A program made the position numbers and the translations under genes. This document shows positions 1 to 15,849 of a stretch of DNA of 64,000 bases, piece after piece (within the stretch, counting starts at the first letter, position 1; every line of letters begins with the position of its first letter). Location of the stretch: positions 63,035,772 to 63,099,771 of the forward strand of contig CM055102.1 in NCBI GenBank assembly GCA_029204225.1, read 5' to 3'. The notes beneath the pieces were generated by a model that ran no database searches, was not told the DNA's origin, and was given only the letters and a program-made list of their open reading frames with translations. The DNA comes from Diphasiastrum complanatum (lineage: Eukaryota; Streptophyta; Lycopodiopsida; Lycopodiales; Lycopodiaceae).

Positions 1-430
1 GCACACTGAAAGTCTACCAAACATATTCTCAGATACATTCGAGGGACATTGAATTTTGGTTTGAAATATGATCAGCCTGAAGCGCCAATGTTGGTAGCTT
101 ATAGCAATTTCATGGAGCAGCAAAAGGCGACCTACATTAGCTTTATCATCAACGGAAGCTGAATATCGAGCACTCAGCAATGCTACACAAGAAGCGGTAT
201 GGTTACGAAGATTGCTTGCGGATTTAGGTCAGCCACAAGTGGATGCTACTACTATATCTTGTAACAATCAAAGCTGCATTCACCTTGTCAAAAATCCAGT
301 TTTACATGCTCGAACCAAGCACATCAAAATACACTATCATTTTATTTGAGAGAAAATTCTTGATGGAGCCATTGATCTTGTTTTTTGTAAATCTGAAGAT
401 CAATGACAGATATTTTTACTAAGTCATTAG
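1..430 (+). pseudogene. Ty1/copia RNase H C-terminus (broken)
   Basis: This is the end of a copia polyprotein, entering from outside the window. In the readable frame I see the RNase H core LALSSTEAEYRALSNATQEA, then VWLRR, and the late motif ARTKHIKIHYHF, all hallmarks of plant copia RNase H. The enzyme removes RNA from the RNA-DNA hybrid during reverse transcription. Stops occur at about 348 (where the family normally continues into R/VRE) and at about 404. The block upstream of STEAEY is frameshifted. A purine-rich tract and an LTR start follow immediately, which fixes the strand and the element end. Family assignment is secure; the copy is dead. Confidence 0.85.
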
Positions 431-501
431 GTAGATATAAATTTGAGAGGTTTAGTACTCTATTAGGAATAGAAGAATGTAATTTTATCATTGAGGGAGA
501 G

Positions 502-765
502 TGTTAGAAATCAATGATAAACTTCATTGTTAATGTTTATGATGTACATTAATGTTGACAGCTGTTACCAGCTGTAATTAGCCGTAGGCTAGTCTATTAG
601 TCTATTCGTAGGTTTTCTCTCTCTATCAGGGTTCAGGGTTTATATGTACATTTTATATTCAGTATGAAGTTAGTGTGATAGAGTGATATTTTGTGTTCTT
701 CTTTCGTCTCCCTACTTGGTGATTGTTTATGGTGAATGCTTGATGTTGCATTTCTGATTGTTGAC
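502..765 (+). repeat. 3' LTR of the copia element (approximate end)
   Basis: The sequence TTGAGGGAGAG just upstream is a polypurine tract, and TGTTAGAAATC at 502 is a typical copia LTR start. The region is AT-rich and non-coding, and ends near TTGTTGACA at about 765, where gypsy gag-like sequence begins. No second copy is present, so the right edge is inferred. Confidence 0.6.
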
Positions 766-1276
766 ATCTGACCTATATATTTGGTTTGTCAACTGCAAAA
801 TGGGCAGCCGAGAACTGAATGGTTATGTCCAAGAGTTCTTGGACTCTTTGGCCAAGTTCCTGCTTTTTTATCGTAAGTTAGCACGGTGGCAATTTATTGT
901 CGGACTATCAGTTGACTATCAAAATGAATGCAAACAAAATATCCTTAACTCACTAGAGGATGCTATCCATGTGGCGAAAGCCTATGATAGTAAATTGTTG
1001 CATCATGGAAAAGCGTGCATGACCAAACGGCCCCGAAACCCAAGCAATAAAAGTCTAACAAGCGTAAAAAATGGTTTTTTGATGAGCTGGAAGCAAAAGC
1101 GTACCAACAGTAAAAAAAAAAAAGAATAGGAAGAAATTGGTGGTGAAAGACAAAGCACGGTTAGCCGCGCTTAAACAGAATCTATGTTTCCTTTGCAATA
1201 AACCCGGGCACCGTGCTAAACAGTGCCCCAAACGGAAAGCAAAGTCGTCAAGTTTCATGACTGTGGATTTACCGGC
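766..1276 (+). pseudogene. Ty3/gypsy fragment A: gag with zinc knuckle
   Basis: This is the capsid/nucleocapsid part of a chromovirus-like gypsy element. A retrotransposon-gag-like stretch (Y..EFLDSLAKF, then FIVGLSVDYQNEC and DAIHVAKAYD) is followed by a basic segment. A CX2CX4HX4C zinc knuckle, CFLCNKPGHRAKQC, lies at about 1185-1225. A poly-A/lysine run near 1108-1128 causes a frameshift, so the capsid and knuckle are in different frames. A close relative of the knuckle region lies at 53,285-53,410. After FMTVDLPA the sequence departs from that relative at about 1277, so the protease is missing here. Confidence 0.75.
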
Positions 1277-1280
1277 ATTC

Positions 1281-2370
1281 AAGAAACAAAGTGTTTCTGA
1301 TTACAAAGCCTTGCTAGCTTTACAAAGCCTTACAAAGTGTTTCTGATTACAAACCCTTCATCTGACGAAGATGTTTGTGAACTCGAACATCTTGAGACAT
1401 GAGAAGTTGAACACAGACAGAAGCTCCGCCTGCATGCGAGAAGATAATTTTGTCTAGGACCAAAAGATCCAATTGTCCGCCAGTGAAGCGAGACTACTAT
1501 TCGTGAGAGAACCGTGCTTCTCTCATGCCAACACACTATGGATTCGCATGCAGTGCCCCTGAAAAAATCAGAGAAAATCAATATAGACTAAAGCTCTGGA
1601 CAAAGGGCTCTTTGAGAGGCAAAAGAGCATTCTCGGGATCATAAAGCTACCATGATTTGAGAGGGAGCTGAAGAAACAAAGTGTTTCTGATTACAAAGCC
1701 TTGCTAGCTTTCAGCCCTTCACCTGGCGAAGATGTTCGCGAACTCAAACATTTGGAGACACGAAACACGAAAAGTTTCGCAAACACAAAAGTCAACGAAG
1801 ACGAAGACGAACGGTTCGCGAACATGAATGGTTCGCAACCACGAAGAATCCATGAACAAGATTCCTTTGTGGTCCAGCAACACGGTGGAAACGAAATTCG
1901 TTTTGTCCTCGCGCTCCAAGGAGTACCACCAGAGATCATGCAAGTACCCAGAAGTACAGAGATCTAACTTGATGGCATGACGTCAGCAGATACTTCCTAG
2001 GTTGTGGCTAATTGCCACTCTTGTAATTCCTCGATTAGATGTAGATGTTTAATCACTCTAATCTTAGGTTTACAAGAGAGACCATATTATTGGATAGTAC
2101 TTGACACATATCAGAATAGGATATACGTAGTGTAACTAAGAGAGAAGAGACATTGAAGAAGTCTGATGCTAGTAAGCAATCAAGACGATCACAAACAGAA
2201 GCTCCGCCTGTGTGCGAGAAGATAATTTTGTCTAGGATTAGAAGATCCAATTGTCTGCTAGTGAAGCGAGACTACTACTCATGAGAGAACCGTGCTTCTC
2301 TCACGCCAACGCACTGCATGGATTCACATGCAGTACCCCTGAAGAAATCAGGGAAAATCAATATAGATTA
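1281..2370 (+). repeat. Two pairs of direct repeats interrupting gypsy fragment A
   Basis: Two sequences are repeated in the same order inside this block. The first (AAACAAAGTGTTTCTGATTA and following) occurs at about 1285-1400, including a partial internal repeat at 1328, and again at 1675-1765. The second (CAGAAGCTCCGCCTG and following, about 170 bp) occurs at 1424-1590 and 2197-2370. Between them is AT-rich sequence resembling an LTR (about 1965-2190). The arrangement suggests a partial tandem duplication or a nested short retroelement replacing gypsy protease. I see no intact reading frame. Confidence 0.6.
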
Positions 2371-2569
2371 TTTTCTGGTTGTGTCTGAATGTCGAATGCT
2401 TATGTTGTTTATCTTTCATATGTCTGAGTTTTCTTGTTCCATTCGAATTCCGCACCTTGGTTGGCTTTAGAGATAGATTTTAAAAATCGTTCTATGATAT
2501 TTAAAGATAAGTTTGATTAGATTGTCTCTATTTTTTGAGAGACCAATGTACTTCCATCGCCGATGGTTT

Positions 2570-4168
2570 GCTTGGCTGAATCAATTGAGAAACTTCATGA
2601 TTTTGAGTGTGAACTCTTTCACTTGCTTTTGAAATATAGTGTCCATTGTGATGTTGGGGATGTGAATGTGTTTTCATGATTTAACACCGAAAACTCGCAT
2701 CAGAAACAACAGCTTTTGCAAGATTTAATGCAAGAGGTCAATGAAGTTTTTCCAAAGCAACTACCTTATGGACTACCACCCGCTTAATTGGTGGATCATA
2801 AGATAGATCTTCTGCCCGATAGCCGTCCCTATCTTCAGACAACCATATCGGTTTAGTCAGAAGGAACAGTAGGAAGTGGCTAGGCAGAGCGAGGAGTAGC
2901 TCAGGATGGGGCACATAAGACCAAGCAAATCTCCATGGGGAGCACCTATCCTTCTTAAGGATAAGAAAGATGGGAGTTTCTGGCTATGTGTAGATTACAA
3001 GGGTCTGAACAACTTTACAATTAAAAATAAATACCCATTGCCCAGGTTGGATGATCTCATAGATCAATTTTTGAATGGAGCTAAATACTTCACGAAAATT
3101 GATCTAAGTACGATACATTCGGAAGATGTATCTAAAACTAGTTTTAGGACCAAGTTTGGCCACTACGAGTTTCTTGTATTACCCTTTGGTTTGACAAATG
3201 CTCCAGGCTACTTTTCAGCAAATGATGAACGATTTATTTCGTCCATATTTGGGGAAGTTCGTAGTAGTGTTTCTGGACGATATTCTGATCTATAGCAGAA
3301 TACTCAAAGACATGCTAAGCATCTCTGTACTGTCTACACAAGAGAAGCTTTATGCTAAGGAATCAAAGTGCAAATTCTTCAAGAAGGAACTTCTTTACCT
3401 AGGTCATAAGATTACCTCCTTTGGGATCAAGATTGACGAAGAAAAGGTGAAGATGTCAGTGGAATGGCCAATTCCTAAAACGGTGTGTGAACTTAAGTCA
3501 TTCTTAGGTTTCACTGTGTTTTCGTAGATTTGCAGAGGACTACTCGAAGATTGCTTCACCTCTCAACAAAATGTTGAAAGGAGTAAAAAGTCGCAAAGGT
3601 AGGCCAAGTCCTCCTATTAGAAAAAATGAGAAATTAGATGAGAGTTTTCACAAACTCAAGCTTCTAATTGCCTCAGCTCTAGTTTTCAGGATAGCGGATC
3701 TAGATTTGTCATTCGTCATTAACACTGACGCGAGTGATACGACTATTGGAGCTGTTCTCTTACAGGAGGGTTAGCCCATTGCCTTTGAGAGTAAGATACT
3801 AACCGATGCACAGGTCAGGTACACCACTCAAGAAAAAGAGCTTTTTGATGTGATCCATGCTTTGAAATCATGGAGGCATTACCTGTACGGTAATAAATTC
3901 ATGATTAATACTGATCATCAACCTTTAAAGTTTTTTTGTAATCAAAATGATTTGCAAGGTCGTAAGGCCAGATGGGCAGAACTCTTGCAAGAATTTGACT
4001 TTGACGTGCGGTATATCAAGGGCTCATCTAATCAGATGGCTGATGCACTTAGTCAAATTGGTGGAGTGAACAAACTTTCCTTCACTGAGATCAGTATGAA
4101 CTTTTATCTCTTCCTGAGAGGTCTTTATGAGAAAGACCCGCATTTGGACCAATCTACAATAGGGTTCT
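2570..4168 (+). pseudogene. Ty3/gypsy fragment A: reverse transcriptase and RNase H
   Basis: This is the pol section of the same gypsy family. Readable blocks, in order: the pre-RT linker EVFPKQLPYGLPPA (about 2740-2785); RT fingers [15 protein letters not shown] (2912 on); [28 protein letters not shown]; the catalytic block [13 protein letters not shown] with its DD pair (about 3260-3295); and RNase H FVINTDASDTTIGAVLLQEG through YIKGSSNQMADALSQ (3711-4050). The GYNQ motif present in fragment D is deleted, and there are stops at about 3296, 3526 and 3774 plus a frameshift near 3200. The copy stops abruptly at 4168, inside the RNase H-integrase linker, where CACTA-associated repeat begins. 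Integrase is absent. Confidence 0.9.
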
Positions 4169-4175
4169 AAAAAAT

Positions 4176-4320
4176 GGAGATACAACACAAATCTCCTTGG
4201 TGATTGTATATGTGTATTTACGAAAGCCATAAAAACTCTAAGTGTAGAAACTCTCACAACCTCCAAAAAACTAGGTTTATAATGGTTCTCTCTCACATAC
4301 TAGTAGTAACTCGAGGTAGG
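4176..4320 (+). repeat. Repeat flanking CACTA copy A
   Basis: About 145 bp that also occurs beside the other CACTA copies (57,340-57,530 and, inverted, 14,674-14,890), always immediately outside the CACTA terminus. Copies A and B share a segment that copy C lacks. No coding potential is evident. Confidence 0.75.
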
Positions 4321-6947
<2,627 letters not shown>

Positions 6948-7251
6948 TGCATTATCTCCGTTGGGGAGACCTTGGGGCATTTAAACTAAAAAAAAACTTA
7001 AACACAGTTAAATATAATTAATCAAAGATCAATCAATAGGAATTTGAATATGAAAAAAAAAACACAATTAAAAGTTATTAATTGAAGATTGCCTCTTCCA
7101 TATTTGGAAATCCATCTTGTAGTGCAAGCCAATTAAAAAAGTGTTTGGCATTGCATACGGTATATTAACCACAGCTGACAGAATCAACCTGCTGGGAGGA
7201 CTGCATAATCCTTGCTAAAGATGGTTGATCCTTTCATAACTTGAAACACAA
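6948..7251 (-). other. Probable internal leader of a minus-strand LTR element
   Basis: AT-rich, non-coding sequence lying just inside the PBS of the adjacent minus-strand LTR. It would be the start of that element's internal region, cut off at 6948 against CACTA copy A. No gag is visible. Confidence 0.4.
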
Positions 7252-7265
7252 GAGCTCTGATACCA
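7252..7265 (-). other. Primer-binding site (initiator tRNA-Met)
   Basis: On the minus strand this reads TGGTATCAGAGCTC, matching the 3' end of plant initiator tRNA-Met, the usual primer of copia and many gypsy elements. It directly abuts the LTR end. Confidence 0.85.
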
Positions 7266-7917
7266 TGTGAAGGATTTCAGATCATTCGATCCAATCCATG
7301 TCCCAAATCTTTGGTTACAATAAGGAGCAAACCAACAATCCTGCCAATGTAGAAAAATCAGCATCTACATACAAAATGAGATGCAAACTCTAAGAGATAT
7401 TGATCAAACATGAACCAAAACATAAAATATGTTTGCTGTCCATACAATTACGGTACCCTACTGTATTTCACACGTGTGGAACCAAAAATAGCAACAAATG
7501 ATCATTCTACACACAAGATTGCAAGATAACACCAAGATAGTGCACCAATGAGTAGTAGAACCCAAAGAGAACCATGTATAATGATGAAATAAGAGAGAGA
7601 AGAGAGAAGATGTGTCTCTCCATGAGTTACATCCTTTTTTAGAGTTTCCAAACCCTATTTGGCCACTTGGCTTTCCCTCCAAAATGTAAACCCTACTATT
7701 TTTGGGTCTAGATTTAATGTACCCAAAGTTCAAATTTGAATCTCTCTCAAACTCAACTACCAACTTTCCCACACTTTCCAAAAGTGTTTATTGAATGTAT
7801 TTTAAACTAATATAACTTCAAAAAGTTTATCTCTAAGTCTAAAATGAGTTTTGGCCTCTTATTAACAATTTACCAAAATGTGACTAAACTAGACTAAACT
7901 AGTTGAAATCTCTCACA
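7266..7917 (-). repeat. 5' LTR of a minus-strand retrotransposon
   Basis: A 652-bp LTR. On the plus strand it starts TGTGAAGGATTTCA and ends TGAAATCTCTCACA, giving inverted TG...CA ends, and it is flanked by the PBS. Gypsy fragment B begins right after it. It contains no coding sequence. Its own element is truncated after about 300 bp of internal sequence. Confidence 0.8.
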
Positions 7918-7920
7918 ATT

Positions 7921-10530
7921 TCCTCGGCTGAATCAATTGAGAAACTTCATGATTCTGAGTATGAACTCTTTCACTTGCTTTTGAAATCTCGTATGCATTG
8001 TGATGTTGGGGATGTAAATATGTTTTCATGCTTTAACACCGAAAACTCGCATCAGGAACAATAGCTTTTGCAAGATTTAAAGCAAGAGTTCAATGAAGTT
8101 TTTCCAAAGCAGCTACCTTATGGACTACCACCCGCTTGATCGGTGGATCATAAGATAGATCTTCTGCCGAACAATTTATTTCGTCCATATTTGGGGAAGT
8201 TTGTAGTAGTGTTTCTGGACGATATCTTGATCTATAGCAGGACACTCAAAGAGCATGCTAATCATCTCCGTACTATCTACACAAGAGAAGCTTTATGCTG
8301 AGGAATGAAAGTGCAAATTTTTCAAGAAGGAACTTCTTTACCTAGGTCATAAGATTACTTCCTTTGGGATCAAGATTGACGAAGAAAAGGTGAAGACGTT
8401 AATGGAATGGCCAATTCCTAAAACGGTGTGTGAACTTAAGTCATTCTTAGGTTTTACTGTGTTTTTTCGTAGATTTGCATAGGAGTACTCGAAGATTGCT
8501 TCACTCTCAATATGTTGAAAGGAGTAAAAAGTCGCAAAGGTAGGCCAAGTCCTCCTATTAGAAAGAATGAGAAATTAGATGAGAGTTTTTGCAAACTCAA
8601 GCTTCTAATTGCCTCAGCTCCAGTTTTCAAGATAGCGGATCCAGATTTGCCATTCATCATTAACACTGACGCGAGTGATATAGCTATTGGAGCTGTTCTC
8701 TTACAGGAGGGTTAGCCTGTTGCCTTTGAGAGTAAGAAACTAACTGATGCATAGGTCAGGTACAGCACTCAGTAAAGAAGCTTTTTGTTGTGATCCATGC
8801 TTTGAAATCATGGAGGCATTACCTGTACGGTAATAAATTTGTGGTTAATACAGATCATCAACCTTTAAAAATTTTTTTGTAATCAGAATGATTTGCGAGG
8901 TTGTAAGGCCAGATGGGCAAAACTCATGCAAGAATTTGACTTTGACGTGCGGTATATCAAGGGATCATCTAATCAGGTGGCTGATGCACTTAGTCAAATT
9001 GGTGAAGTGAACAAACTTTCCTTCACTGAGATCAGTATGGACTTTTATCTCTCCCTGAGAGGTCTTTATGAGAAAGACCCCCTTTTTGGACCAATCTGCA
9101 ATAGGGTTCTAGCAGTTTCATCAAGCAAGATTGATGGTCATATTAATCAGTCTGGGGGGAAGGATATAAAGGGTACTGATGACTTCTCTATCCGTAATGG
9201 ACTTCTGTTCAGGAAAGAGAAGGTTTGTGTGCCTGACGTGGATGTTGTTATGAATAAAATTCTTTATGAATGTCATGACTCACCATACATCGTACATTGG
9301 ATTTGGTACAAGGGATTTTTATTGGCCAAAACTCAAGCCCGTTGTAGAATCTTATGTGGTCAAGTGTGACCAGTGCTAGTTGGATAGATCTGAATGCCGT
9401 AAGGCAGGCAGTTTGTTGCATCCACAGGATATCCCTGATAAGAGATGGAATAGTATTTCCATGGATTTTTGGGTTGGGTTACTGCGGATGAAAGCAACAT
9501 GATGCAATGTGGGTTGTGGTCGACCGTCTTACCAAATTGGCTACGTTTATTCCGGTAAAGACCCCCGCGAAGGCTTCTGATTTAGCTCAGATGCTTGTAG
9601 AGCATCTACTTAGGCTTTACGGATTACCAAGTGATATTGTGAGCGATCGCGATCTGAAGTTCACCGGTCACTTTTGGTCGGCCGTGTTTGCTAAGCTAGA
9701 GATGACACTGAGCTTGGGTTCTTCTGATCATCCTGAGACGGATGGATAGACGGAGAGAACAAATCAAACGATGGAACTAATGCTTCGAGCATATGTTTCC
9801 ATATGGCAATCTGATTGGGAAAAGTACCTTCCATTGATCAAGTTTTCCTATAATAGTAGTAAGCATTCAGCTATCGGTTATAGCCCGTTTATGCTTATGT
9901 ACAGTTTTGAGCCTAGGTCACCCATCGCGGTTGAGACTCGAATGATCAAGTTTCATAAAGTAGCGGATTTCCTACACGATATGCAAGAAATTCTATGGAT
10001 TGCACGTGAAAATGTCCAGAGTGCCCAGGATAGGGACATACATTATGCAAATCTGAAAAGATCACTGAGTGACTTCCAAGTGGGAGACTGGGTATATTTG
10101 AGAATCTTGAAGGATTCAAGTGTGATGCGTACCGGCAAGCATTATAAGTTGTCCCCTAGATATAGAGGACCGTATATGATCTTGAAAAAGATCGAATCCT
10201 TAGCTTACCAATTGGAACTCCCGGAAGGATCACAAGTGCATCCCGTATTTCACGTTAGTCATCTCAAAAAGTGTCTATGTGAAGGAGAGCATCTTGGATC
10301 TGGAGATCAGTTGTACCTATTGGATGAATCATCGGGTATATCTCGTCTTGAACTCGAAAAGATCTTGGATACAAGAACCAAACGATTGAGAAATTGTATA
10401 GTTACCGAGCATCTGGTTCAATGGAGGGGATGTATAGACGATGACGATTCTGGAGAATAGCAAGAAAGCTTAAGGAGGAACATTTTCAATTTTAAATTCC
10501 GAGGACAGAACTTAAATAGGCGGGGGAGAA
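7921..10530 (+). pseudogene. Ty3/gypsy chromovirus fragment B: RT (deleted), RNase H, integrase, chromodomain-like tail
   Basis: Similarity to fragment A starts in the pre-RT linker. About 415 bp of RT are deleted at ~8170, then [12 protein letters not shown] (about 8205 on), RNase H and the complete downstream region follow. Integrase shows a poor zinc-binding segment (about 9230-9380), then the catalytic core: SMDFWVGL, VVVDRLTKLATF, IVSDRDLKFTGHFW, and the DG-stop-TERTNQTM region holding the catalytic Glu, where the usual Gln codon is TAG. The C-terminal domain (VGDWVYLR, YKLSPRYRGPY, VHPVFHVSHLKKCL) leads to EKILDTRTKRLRN...LVQWRG, a chromodomain-like tail typical of the Tekay/Reina chromovirus group. 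Stops at about 8713, 9367 and 9748 and several frameshifts make it inactive. Confidence 0.9.
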
Positions 10531-10976
10531 TGTCATGCCCATGACTGGTCTCAGGTAGCGTGTCCACGCTAGGGACCGGTAGACCAACAACCTGTAAGTT
10601 AATTGTGACTATAAGGGAATTGGGGCCCTTATGTGTACATGGTCATAATTAATGGTTGTAGGCCTAAACACATGGTGGTGGAGTTGGTATGGTCTATCAG
10701 TGAGTCATTAGGAAACTGGAGGCTGTGGCCCAGATAGGCTGCAAAGGTGTCCAGTGAGGAGTCACAGTGTACTACTAGTGGTGCTTGGGCCTTGGAGGGT
10801 ATAAGTATACATGTTGGGCTCTCACTAGTGTATGCTTGATTTTGTGATTAGTAACTAGATGTTGCTGGTGTGACTCCTCTTTCCATGACTCTGGTTGGTT
10901 TAACCTCCACCGGTTCCCATGTGTTGTTGCTTTGTATGGTATGCTTAGGCTAGAATCCTGTTGGTAGGACTTTATA
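10531..10976 (+). repeat. 3' LTR of the gypsy chromovirus (LTR-g)
   Basis: The purine tract GGCGGGGGAGAA immediately precedes TGTCATGCCC, a classic gypsy LTR start. The LTR ends ...GGACTTTATA at 10,976. The second copy at 38,372-38,867 has the same ends plus about 47 extra bases. The next five bases, GCTAG (10,977-10,981), match the five bases preceding the other copy, as expected for a target-site duplication. Confidence 0.9.
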
Positions 10977-11417
10977 GCTAGGGTCCTCCTCTCTACTATA
11001 AAAACGGACCAACTCGAGTTGCTCCTCATGCTCATCTCCTCATTTCAATAAAGCAGATTGGTTCTCTTCAAAAATGGATTGATGAATGTCCTTGCTCTCT
11101 ATCACTTTTCCTCCATCTCTCATGCTTTCTTTGGTTTTTGCTAATTGTTGGATGTGATTGTTATTGGGATTGTATGTTATCATACTTTTTATGAGAGAGA
11201 ACTGGAGAGAGATAAAGGGTAAGCTATGTTTGTTGTGGATGCGTAGTGTTAATGGATGTAGTGTTAATCTTTAGGGTTAATGGATGTTAGACTTAGATGT
11301 GGATCTTCCATTCATGCTGAAATCTGAACTATACTATCGCTCTCATGGGAACGAACCTATGCATGACAACTAACTTCGTCTCTTGATGCTAGATTGACTA
11401 GATCTTGGTTTGAGGTT
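10977..11417 (+). repeat. LTR-X, 3' portion (left arm of inverted pair)
   Basis: The downstream part of a ~725-bp LTR family (LTR-X) that belongs to Tat/Athila-like elements here. It begins at the GCTAG target site, where LTR-g interrupts it, and runs to within about 24 bp of its natural end. It is the near-perfect reverse complement of 11,442-11,880. Confidence 0.85.
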
Positions 11418-11420
11418 AGT

Positions 11421-12147
11421 AGGTTTCTTTCCTTGCATAACCTCAAACCAAGATCTAGTCAATCTAGCATCAAGAGACGAAGTTAGTTGTCACGCATAGG
11501 TTCGTTCCCATGAGAGCAATAGTATAGTTCAGATTTCAGCATGAATGGAAGATCCACATTTAAGTCTAACATCCATTAACCCTAAACATTAACACTACAT
11601 CCATTAACACTACGCATCCACAACAAACATAGCTTACCCTTTCTCTCTCTCCATTTCTCTCTCATAAAAAGTATGATAACATACAATCCCAGTAACATTC
11701 ACATCCAACGATTAGCAAAAACGAAAGAAAGCATGAGAGATGGAGGAAAAGTGATAGAGAGCAAGGACATTCATCAATCCATGTTTGAAGAGAAGCAATC
11801 TGCTTTATTGAAATGAGGAGAGGAGCATGAGGAGAAATTCAAGCTGGTCTCTTTTTATAGTAGAGAGGAGGACCCTGGCCTCTGAATCCTATTGGTCCAT
11901 TTTTGCCTCCCTAATTATGCAAATTTAAAAAAGAGTGGGAACCATCCGAATTGAGCTGTATTCACTAATTTGACATTTAGGCCCCGCGACATTAAAAGTC
12001 TCACAAAAAGGCTTGAAGTCCTTTTATTAACTTGTACCTAATCAAATAACTATGTGATCATCGGGTTGAACTTACACACGCATGGTGCCAAATCCCTCTC
12101 ACTTATTAACTAGGTTTAGAGTCGCCTTGGGATCCGCAAACCCTCCA
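11421..12147 (-). repeat. LTR-X, nearly complete copy
   Basis: On the minus strand it starts GTTGGAGGGTTTGCGG at about 12,147 and ends near 11,421. The same LTR occurs at 54,047-54,852 and partially at 28,820-29,119, 29,442-29,600, 38,095-38,371 and 10,977-11,417. It is non-coding. Its 5' side abuts a GA array. Confidence 0.85.
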
Positions 12148-12151
12148 ACAA

Positions 12152-12158
12152 AGAGAGA

Positions 12159-12209
<51 letters not shown>

Positions 12210-12431
12210 ATTTTTGCACACTCACCACATGTGGGATTTGTGAGTCAATAGCTTAGAAATGATATAGTAATTGTTTATATTTAATCTTTCTTTAATTTCT
12301 AAAACTTTCCTTGGTTGCTTGCAATATTTTTTCCTCCTATCCATTATGTCTTGTGACACATCCTGGTCATCCCGTTTTTGTTCCATGAATGAGAATGAAT
12401 TAGTCAGTTGCATGGATGGTTTGTCTTTGTC
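12152..12431 (+). repeat. GA array plus flank duplicated at 54.9-55.2 kb
   Basis: A GA array (12,152-12,207) is followed by about 220 bp (starting GCACACTCACCACATG) that is nearly identical to 54,974-55,195, where it also follows LTR-X and a GA array. No gene is seen. Confidence 0.8.
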
Positions 12432-12621
12432 ATATCCTCTTCTCCCTTCTTCTTCCAAAAAAGAATTATAAATCACTTTCTCCTCTTGATTATAGAAAAA
12501 TGCTTATCCTCTCCTCATTCAATGCCTCCACGTGTAATGAACACTCATCTTGCTTAACAGATACTTAATCAATCAAAAGAGCGAACTTGGATCTCCCTCA
12601 ACACAATTTTCTCCTCACTCA

Positions 12622-14219
<1,598 letters not shown>

Positions 14220-14673
14220 CTCTCTATCTAAAACATGTAAATCCAACTACATTAACAAATAAAAACCTCCAAAATCTAAATCTGAAGCCTCCAAAGACCT
14301 CAAGCGCCAAAATCCTCAAGCTCCAAACGCAAAGATCCCTACAAAGCTAGCACAAAATGAAGCTCGCGGGAGGGAATACGAACACAGTGTCAGAATCCGA
14401 CATCCGTAGGGTCCATCAGAATCCGACATCTCTTTTTATAAGCCAAAATGTCAAGTCATCGACACGGATTGCTGATCTGTATACCGAAATTTAACATAGT
14501 TAAAATTGTGTTGCGTTAAATTTCAGCATCCTGTTTTAAATTATATTCCCACCAGCTATCGGAGGCTGCCAAAGTTCTTTTTTATGGGGGTTCGACGGTT
14601 TCCGATATTTTATGAGATTTTTTCCGAAATCCATCGCAACCACATGTCGAAATGAGTGCGTCTTGCAGTAATG

Positions 14674-14890
14674 CCTACCTCGAGTTACTACTAGTATGTG
14701 AAAGAGAACCATTATACACCTAGTTTTTTGGAGGTTGTGAGAGTTTCTACACTTAGAGTTTTTATGGCTTTCGTAAATACACATATACAATCATCATGGA
14801 GATTTGTGTTGTATCTCCATTTTTTGGGCATCTGTTCCATCGAGAGAGGAAAGCAAGAAGGCTCTTCAAGCACATAAACGAAGAGGCACT
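14674..14890 (-). repeat. Repeat flanking CACTA copy B
   Basis: The reverse complement of the flank seen at 57,340-57,530 and partly at 4176-4320. Similarity to the 57-kb copy ends near 14,888. Confidence 0.75.
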
Positions 14891-15849
14891 ATTTGACAAT
14901 TTTCACTATATTGACAACACTTGAGAAAATCAATAACTTTTTGGCATCTACACAAAGTATATTGTACTTCTCGGCCCTCCCTAAGTTCTTTTCCAGAATT
15001 TGCCTCACTTGCAACTCAGTTGATGTTCAAAAAGATCTAGTTGTTCTTGATTCAAAAGAACACTTTAGAAGGATTCTACAAAGTATGACTCAAGAAAATT
15101 GAATAGATTTGATTCTAGAAGTTTTACAAAGAACCTCACTTGATTTGATCAGCTCAAGATAGAATTCTAGCCTTAATAAGGACTTCTAGTCTCGGCCCTC
15201 TCACTCTTTTACAAAGATTGACTGAAGATATAATGAGTATGCATCAAATTCCTATCAAATCTCATCAAAAACCAACTCACACTCGATGGAGAAAATTTGA
15301 TTCTAGAAGTTCACAAAGACTTCACTTGATTTAATGACTCAAAATAGACTTTCAGCCTTCCAAAAGATATATTGTCTCAGCCCTCTCACCCTCTCACTAA
15401 GATTGAAGTTTGATGTAGTCATTTCAAATTCTAACCAAATCCAATTAAAAAATCAATGATTTTGGTAAAACAATGACTCTCTTACACCCCTTCTTGATGA
15501 TGCAACAAAACCTGCTAAACATTTTTAAATACTTTTTCTCAACACCTATTAATCGGATTTAATGACACAAAGTCAAATCTCAATAATGGCAAATGACCAT
15601 TGATGCTTTCTCTTTGATTTGCATCAAAATGTCATCAAGATGATTTGTAGTAAAATTATGAGGATCCCATCAATAATGGAATATTAAATGTAGGTACAAC
15701 GGCTCCCCACCGCACTTGTAGCTTACTATCACCTATAGGCCTCAAACAATCACTTGGGTTTAGGCTTGCCCTCTCAAAACTAGCTCTTTAGCATCAAGTT
15801 TCCTAAATTAGGATTGAGTTTTGATCAACAATGAAACTCTTGTACTTGG
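14891..15849. other. Non-coding; two imperfect ~145-bp direct repeats
   Basis: The units at about 15,085-15,235 and 15,280-15,425 share GATTTGATTCTAGAAG or TTTGATTCTAGAAG at the start and TCTC(G/A)GCCCTCTCAC near the end. I see no gene. The position suggests the internal leader of the minus-strand retroelement whose LTR follows. Confidence 0.5.

Noticed and set aside
4024-4296. Minus-strand frames over gypsy RNase H and the CACTA flank
   Set aside because: Antisense to well-supported gypsy coding sequence.
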